From Altererythrobacter sp. (GTDB taxonomy: Bacteria > Pseudomonadota > Alphaproteobacteria > Sphingomonadales > Sphingomonadaceae), in contig JALZVZ010000221.1 in the NCBI GenBank assembly GCA_023299945.1, forward strand, positions 1-21,855: DNA of 21,855 nucleotides, given 5' to 3'. Positions 17,916 to 21,855 of the stretch are shown here, piece by piece; the first letter of the stretch is position 1, and every line of letters begins with the position of its first letter. A program made the position numbers and the translations under genes. Below the pieces are notes generated by a model. That model saw only the letters and a program-made list of their open reading frames with translations. It did no database searches and was not told the DNA's origin.

Positions 17916-17941
17916 GCCTTCCCCCTCCCAGCTTAAGCGTG
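17907..17941 (+). repeat. Perfect inverted repeat across the katG stop codon
   Basis: CACGCTTAAGC (17907-17917) is repeated in reverse complement as GCTTAAGCGTG (17931-17941), an 11-bp perfect stem with a 13-nt pyrimidine-rich loop. The TAA stop lies in the left arm. Each arm also contains the palindrome GCTTAAGC. No T run follows, so it may protect the mRNA 3' end or bind protein instead of terminating. Confidence 0.6.
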
Positions 17942-17946
17942 AGATT

Positions 17947-17983
17947 AACCCCCGGTGTTCCTAACGGAGCATCGGGGGTTTTT
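17947..17983 (+). terminator. Rho-independent terminator of katG
   Basis: AACCCCCGGTGTTCC (17947-17961) pairs with GGAGCATCGGGGGTT (17966-17980): 15 bp with two G-U wobbles around the loop TAAC. The run of five T starting within the stem end completes a strong intrinsic terminator. Confidence 0.9.
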
Positions 17984-18021
17984 CTTGCATATCGCCTGCG
18001 TTTCGTCGCAAGGACGCGCGC

Positions 18022-18672
18022 ATGAACATGGCCCCTATTCAAGCGCATAATTATGCGCCCCAAACGATCACCCGGCGCGCCCGCTTGCTCGCAGGCATAA
18101 TCGCCGCAGTTGCTTTTGCTGCACTGGCTGTTCAGCCCCTACTGGGCGACGGCACTTATTTACAGAATTTGGGCGGGATGCTGCGCTATTTCACCATATG
18201 GGGCAATGTCGCCGCTTGCCTGATCATGGCAACAATTGCATTGGGACGAGACGTTTCGCGCCCAATTATGGCCGCACTGGCAACCGCACTCACGATCATT
18301 GCCTTAGTTTATTGGTTGCTATTGTCGGGCATCCACAACCCCGAAGGTTTTGACCGGATCACCAATCAATTTCATCACACGATCGTGCCTGCTTTGACCA
18401 TTGGCTGGTGGCTGCGCTTTACGCCTGCTGCGCCATCGACCAAGGCACTGATCCCCGCGATTATGGTGCCGCCGCTATCCTATGGCGCATTTGCTTTAGT
18501 GCTGGGCCAAATGACCAGCTTCTACCCCTATTTCTTTACCGACTTACCGGCTCTCGGATGGCCAAAATTTCTATTGAGCAATGCTGTTTTTGCGCTGTTT
18601 TTTGCAGTGTCCGGAGCAGGTCTGGTGACTGTGAAAAATTGGCTGCAAAACAGGCTTAGCGCCGCCGCTTAA
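18022..18672 (+). CDS. Pr6Pr-family integral membrane protein
   Basis: A 216-residue protein with six likely membrane helices, roughly residues 22-42, 55-75, 84-102, 118-132, 143-163 and 183-205. The pattern of an acidic first loop followed by YFTIWGNVAACLIMA, and a central FHHTIVPALTIGWWLRF, matches the Pr6Pr/FAR-17a-like group of bacterial membrane proteins. Members have no established bacterial function; some eukaryotic relatives hydrolyse fatty-acid esters of hydroxy fatty acids, which does not transfer safely. The ATG has an AAGGAC ribosome binding site 6 nt upstream. The 3' end overlaps the convergent smr-domain gene by 17 bp with no terminator between them. Confidence 0.8.
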   Translation: MNMAPIQAHNYAPQTITRRARLLAGIIAAVAFAALAVQPLLGDGTYLQNLGGMLRYFTIWGNVAACLIMATIALGRDVSRPIMAALATALTIIALVYWLLLSGIHNPEGFDRITNQFHHTIVPALTIGWWLRFTPAAPSTKALIPAIMVPPLSYGAFALVLGQMTSFYPYFFTDLPALGWPKFLLSNAVFALFFAVSGAGLVTVKNWLQNRLSAAA

Positions 18673-19246
18673 GCACCAAATACAAAGCCCCTTCGCCGCC
18701 GTGACGGCGGTGCGCTTTTCGTATTGCAGCGATAGAGCCACCATGCGGACCAGCTGCGAGCCAATCGAGGATTTTTGCTCTGATCGCCCCGCGCTTGCTC
18801 CCGCGGTCAGCAGGGTCAACTGGACGCGGCTTGCCCGCAATCAGCAGGACCACACGCGCATCCATCGCCAATGCCTGTGACAGGCCGCTATCGAGCCGCA
18901 TATGCGCGCTATCCAGCGTATGCCCATGCAGATCGAGAGTGAAATCGGGCGCTATCGTGCCGCTGCGCAATTTGCGCTCCCACCCGCCATCAAGGCCCTG
19001 TGTGGAAGCATCAGACAACGGCGCAGAGCGTGCTGGTTGGACGGGCTTCGGCGGCAGTTTAGGCGTCAGGACAGGCGCTGCGCGAACCGGCTTTTTGCGC
19101 TTTGTCTTAACGCCCGGAACTGCCTCTACCAACTTGATAGACGGCACGGCACGCCCTGCCATCGGCGTCACGCTATGGGCCAATTTTGCCCAAGCCTGCG
19201 CCTCCTCCTCAGACAGCCCTCTTGGAATAGCATGCCGCTCGCTCAT
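18656..19246 (-). CDS. Smr-domain protein
   Basis: A 196-residue protein. Residues ~104-190 are an Smr domain: LDLHGHTLDSAH contains the conserved DLHG motif, VVLLIAGKP the central strand, and HGGEGALYLVLKR the closing G-rich motif. Stand-alone Smr proteins are DNA- or RNA-binding nicking endonucleases, studied in MutS2 C-termini and in ribosome rescue factors. The N-terminal half (about residues 40-95) is a Lys/Pro/Ala-rich, probably disordered linker. The start ATG overlaps the mltA TGA by 4 nt, so translation is likely coupled. The mltA-smr order is frequent in alphaproteobacteria, though the functional reason is not known. Confidence 0.88.
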   Translation of the reverse strand: MSERHAIPRGLSEEEAQAWAKLAHSVTPMAGRAVPSIKLVEAVPGVKTKRKKPVRAAPVLTPKLPPKPVQPARSAPLSDASTQGLDGGWERKLRSGTIAPDFTLDLHGHTLDSAHMRLDSGLSQALAMDARVVLLIAGKPRPVDPADRGSKRGAIRAKILDWLAAGPHGGSIAAIRKAHRRHGGEGALYLVLKRRR

Positions 19247-20445
19247 TTTTGATTGAGGCGCTCCACGCTTCCCTTAGGCAGGAACAGCAAGGCCTCGCCT
19301 CGCCCAGTCATACCGCCAGCAATTTCGCGTGCATCCGCGCCCGCGCCCCAAAACGTATCGAACCGGTTTGCGCCTTTAATCGCGCCGCCTGTGTCCTGAG
19401 CAATCCACAATCCATCGGCAATGTCGCGGTCAAGGTCGAGCCACACCGGCGCGCCGTAAGGCACAAAGCGCGGATCAACCGCCACCGAACTTTCGCGCCG
19501 CACCGGAATGCCAAGCGAGCCCAGCGGACCATCGCCTGTAAGCTCACGGAAGAAAATCCAACTTTTGTTGAGGCGCATCAGATCGCGGCCCTCTGCTGGG
19601 TTTTCGCGGATATATTGCATGATCCCCTGCATGGAGCCGGCATATTTACCAGGGCCCTCACCGAGCAATCCTTGTTTGCGCATGACGCCGCCGATGCCGA
19701 CATATTCACGGCCATTTTGTCCAGCGTACCCAATGCGAATAATCTCTCCGTTTGGGGTTCGCACGCGGCCTGATCCTTGGATTTGCAGAAAGAACAATTC
19801 CACCGGATCAGCGGCATAAGCGATCACAGGCACGTGGCCTTCCAATACGCCATCCTCAATTTCAGCGCGCTCGTAATATTGTACAAATTCGCCTGCATCA
19901 TTGGTACGGCCAAGCGGTGCGCGGCCTTCGCGTTCGTCCACAGGAACGGTTGAGGGCCAGCTGCGTTTCAAATCGCTTGGCATAGCATAGATCGGCGTTT
20001 CGCAGCCCGTTTGGCGCTTACGGCAGCCGCGGATTTCAGGCTCGAAATAGCCCGTCGCAAAAGCCTCTCCTGACCCCACAATCACCGTTTCAAAATGCGT
20101 CTTAAAGAAATCGCCCGCGCGCGCATTAGGCCAAGCTTTCGCGGCATCGCAAGATGGCTTCCAATCGCTGGAATATGTCAGCCCGCTTTTGTCTTCGCGG
20201 ATCAGAACTTTTGGGCAGCTTTCGATAAAGCCAGACAATGCGGCGGCGGCATCCTTGCCGCGCAGCCCCAATGATTTGATCGAGGGCCCGCGCTTCACGC
20301 CTGCAAGCCGTGCGCTTTCGACATTGGTCTCAGGCGGCGCTGTGCCGTTGTCCGGTGCATCACTATTGGGAACAAGCGAACCGCAAGCTGACAGCGCCAT
20401 AAGTGCTGCCGCTGCGAAGGCGGATTGGAAAGAGCGATGCATCAT
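19243..20445 (-). CDS. mltA: Membrane-bound lytic murein transglycosylase A
   Basis: Cleaves the glycan strands of peptidoglycan between MurNAc and GlcNAc, forming 1,6-anhydro ends, from the inner face of the outer membrane. A lipoprotein signal is clear: the lipobox LSAC follows a hydrophobic stretch, with the Cys about residue 21. The MltA barrel domain includes GYFEPEIRGC and ADPVELFFLQIQGSGRV; the 3D domain includes IAQDTGGAIKG with the catalytic Asp near residue 351, then RFDTFWG. Start choice is uncertain: ATG 20445, GTG 20451, ATG 20457 and TTG 20481 are in frame. I chose 20445 because it gives a normal 20-residue lipoprotein signal; an AAAGGGG tract lies upstream. It follows the Tim44-domain gene closely. 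Confidence 0.93.
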   Translation of the reverse strand: MMHRSFQSAFAAAALMALSACGSLVPNSDAPDNGTAPPETNVESARLAGVKRGPSIKSLGLRGKDAAAALSGFIESCPKVLIREDKSGLTYSSDWKPSCDAAKAWPNARAGDFFKTHFETVIVGSGEAFATGYFEPEIRGCRKRQTGCETPIYAMPSDLKRSWPSTVPVDEREGRAPLGRTNDAGEFVQYYERAEIEDGVLEGHVPVIAYAADPVELFFLQIQGSGRVRTPNGEIIRIGYAGQNGREYVGIGGVMRKQGLLGEGPGKYAGSMQGIMQYIRENPAEGRDLMRLNKSWIFFRELTGDGPLGSLGIPVRRESSVAVDPRFVPYGAPVWLDLDRDIADGLWIAQDTGGAIKGANRFDTFWGAGADAREIAGGMTGRGEALLFLPKGSVERLNQK

Positions 20446-20521
20446 AAGCACTCGCATCCCCTTTCGCGCGCAGATTGTCAAACGCGCAGAATATGCTCGC
20501 CTTGCGACTTAACGCCCCGGC

Positions 20522-21217
20522 TTAGCCTTCGTCGGTTTCGTCGAGCATCCAATGGACATCGGCGGATTTCACATCGCGCATAAAGGTCCAAATATCGCGG
20601 CTTTCCATCGCATCATCGAGCGATCCAGCCACTGCATTGCCGTCTTTGTCGCGCGTGACAGAAGCAATATCGGCGACGAACAACACAGATATACGCGCCA
20701 TCTTACCGTCCATTTCGGCACGGTTGATGCGGGTTTCTTCAATCCGGATCAGCTTATTATCAAGCGTGTGACCGGCGGCCTCGCGCGCATCGATTGCGCC
20801 GCTAAAGCTGGCGTAGACGTCGTCATCGCACAGCTCTTTCAAAGTTTCGCGGTCACCATTCCAAAACGCCTCAAGCACCATTTCATAAGCGCCTTTTGCG
20901 CCTTCTAGGAAAGACGTGATGTCAAAGTGCCTGTCTGCCGCCGCGATTGAACGCACGCCGCGCTCTACAGTGGGCAATGCCCCCTCCAATGCCTTGGTCG
21001 CGGGCTGCGCCGACGAAGGCGTCGCCAACTTCGGCGTAGTGGGCGCATTCTCGCGCGGCGCTTCTGCTTGGGCATCGCGGGTTGGATTGTCGCGATTTTG
21101 AGGGCCCAATTCTTCTTCATGCTCGGCGCGTTCGCCCAGCACAGAGTAAAGCCGCATGCCCAAGAAGGCTGCGATCATCGCAAGGATAACAATTTCAGTA
21201 ATGCCGGCATCAGTCAC
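20522..21217 (-). CDS. Tim44-domain inner-membrane protein
   Basis: A 231-residue protein. One N-terminal membrane helix (about residues 7-24, TEIVILAMIAAFLGMRLY) is followed by a polar, Pro/Ala-rich linker (~30-95). The C-terminal domain (~95-231) resembles the Tim44-like fold: FDITSFLEGAKGAYEMVLEAFWNGDRETLKELC is the typical opening. In alphaproteobacteria such proteins (TimA-like) are membrane-attached relatives of the mitochondrial import motor subunit; the bacterial role is uncertain. The start is a GTG without a strong ribosome binding site. It heads the - strand cluster with mltA and smr and diverges from secB. Confidence 0.85.
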   Translation of the reverse strand: MTDAGITEIVILAMIAAFLGMRLYSVLGERAEHEEELGPQNRDNPTRDAQAEAPRENAPTTPKLATPSSAQPATKALEGALPTVERGVRSIAAADRHFDITSFLEGAKGAYEMVLEAFWNGDRETLKELCDDDVYASFSGAIDAREAAGHTLDNKLIRIEETRINRAEMDGKMARISVLFVADIASVTRDKDGNAVAGSLDDAMESRDIWTFMRDVKSADVHWMLDETDEG

Positions 21218-21322
21218 GATTTTTAATATCCATTCTAGCGGCGATTCTTACCCCGCTCATTGCCCCTCCACTGCCTTAAATAGGGTGAAAACACAAATGA
21301 ACAACTGCAATCCCCTTCCGTG

Positions 21323-21343
21323 TTTGCAACTTTTCGTTGCAAA
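21323..21343. promoter_or_regulatory. Perfect inverted repeat between the Tim44-domain gene and secB
   Basis: TTTGCAAC-TTTTC-GTTGCAAA is an 8-bp perfect stem with a 5-nt loop, midway in the 271-bp divergent interval. It could be an operator shared by both promoters or a 5' UTR hairpin. The rest of 21218-21488 is GC-rich near 21375-21450 and shows no tRNA or credible small gene. Confidence 0.45.
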
Positions 21344-21488
21344 AGCCGAGACAAACAGCCGCATTCTTGCATTGGGCGCACCGCGTGTTGCGGCAGCGCG
21401 ATGGGGATGCTAGGCGCGCGTCGAAAGCTTGCGGCTCCGCGCCGTTTGGCTAATCAACAATATTCAGTTTGTTTAGGAAGACTTGACC

Positions 21489-21855
21489 ATGGCCGACGAA
21501 GGCGACGTTCTCACCGATCTTGATGGCAATCCTGCTGTGCCCAATGGCGCCGATACCCAGCCCACCGCTGGTATTATTACGCAATATGTGAAGGATTTCT
21601 CAGTTGAAAATCCGAATGCTCCGGATGTCTACCAATGGGAAGACCAACCCAAGATTGATTTGCAATTCAACATCGGTGCCAATCAGGTCAATGATGAGGT
21701 TCACGAGGTTGAACTGAAAATCAATCTGACTGCCACCGCTGACAAGGGCAATGTCTATCTAATTGAGCTGGCCTATTGCGCCATGGTCGGCATGCGCAAC
21801 ATGCCAGAGGATCAGACCCATGCGTTTTTGTTTGCAGAAGCTCCGCGCATTCTGT
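21489..21855 (+). CDS. secB: Protein-export chaperone SecB, 3' end missing
   Basis: The first 122 codons of secB; the gene runs out of the window. SecB is a tetrameric cytoplasmic chaperone that keeps precursors unfolded and delivers them to SecA. The sequence has a ~25-residue alphaproteobacterial N-terminal extension (ADEGDVLTDLDGNPAVPNGA), then the core strands: IITQYVKDFSVENPNAP, VEVELKINLTATAD-like VELKINLTATADKGN, and VYLIELAYCAMVGMRNM. An AGGAAG ribosome binding site lies about 9 nt before the ATG. Confidence 0.95.
   Translation, partial: MADEGDVLTDLDGNPAVPNGADTQPTAGIITQYVKDFSVENPNAPDVYQWEDQPKIDLQFNIGANQVNDEVHEVELKINLTATADKGNVYLIELAYCAMVGMRNMPEDQTHAFLFAEAPRIL

Noticed and set aside
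21156..21523. Short + strand frames (67-85 codons) in the secB upstream interval.
   Set aside because: They overlap the start of the Tim44-domain gene or of secB and show no ribosome binding site or coding-like composition.

Overview
The window looks like chromosomal DNA of an alphaproteobacterium, most likely a marine member of Sphingomonadales close to Erythrobacteraceae. I infer this from moderately GC-rich sequence, dense coding, a secB / Tim44-domain / mltA / smr neighbourhood typical of alphaproteobacteria, an 891-residue AcnA-type aconitase, and a surface protein with a PEP-CTERM-like C-terminal tail. No rRNA, tRNA, insertion sequence, prophage or CRISPR array is visible. Nearly all of it reads as core genome.

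Layout from left to right. (1) Positions 1-4790 hold the 3' part of an FAD/NAD(P)-binding oxidoreductase, two convergent L,D-transpeptidases of different families (YkuD_2 type on +, YcbB type on -), and an EamA/DMT permease. (2) Positions 4873-8662 hold a divergent 67-residue membrane protein, acnA, and an exported rhodanese-domain protein whose Shine-Dalgarno lies inside a strong hairpin after acnA. (3) Positions 8764-11448 encode a secreted, roughly 890-residue Ser/Gly/Thr low-complexity protein. (4) Positions 11673-14394 (- strand) are a compact operon: ruvA, an exported protein of unknown function, an exported DsrE-like protein, then ruvB, with 4-nt overlaps at the last two junctions. (5) Positions 14493-17915 hold aroC (chorismate synthase) and katG (catalase-peroxidase), the latter closed by a double hairpin. 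(6) Positions 18022-21855 hold a Pr6Pr-type membrane protein, the - strand operon Tim44-domain gene / mltA / smr, and the divergent 5' part of secB.

Shared themes are cell-envelope work (two L,D-transpeptidases, the lytic transglycosylase MltA, a large surface protein, SecB and a membrane-anchored Tim44-domain protein), central and shikimate metabolism (acnA, aroC), oxidative stress (katG) and recombination (ruvAB). I do not see a clear new defence or biosynthetic system. The most unusual points are the two exported-protein genes coupled into the ruvA-ruvB operon, the hairpin that buries the ribosome binding site of the rhodanese gene, and the extreme Ser-rich surface protein with an internal 207-bp tandem duplication.
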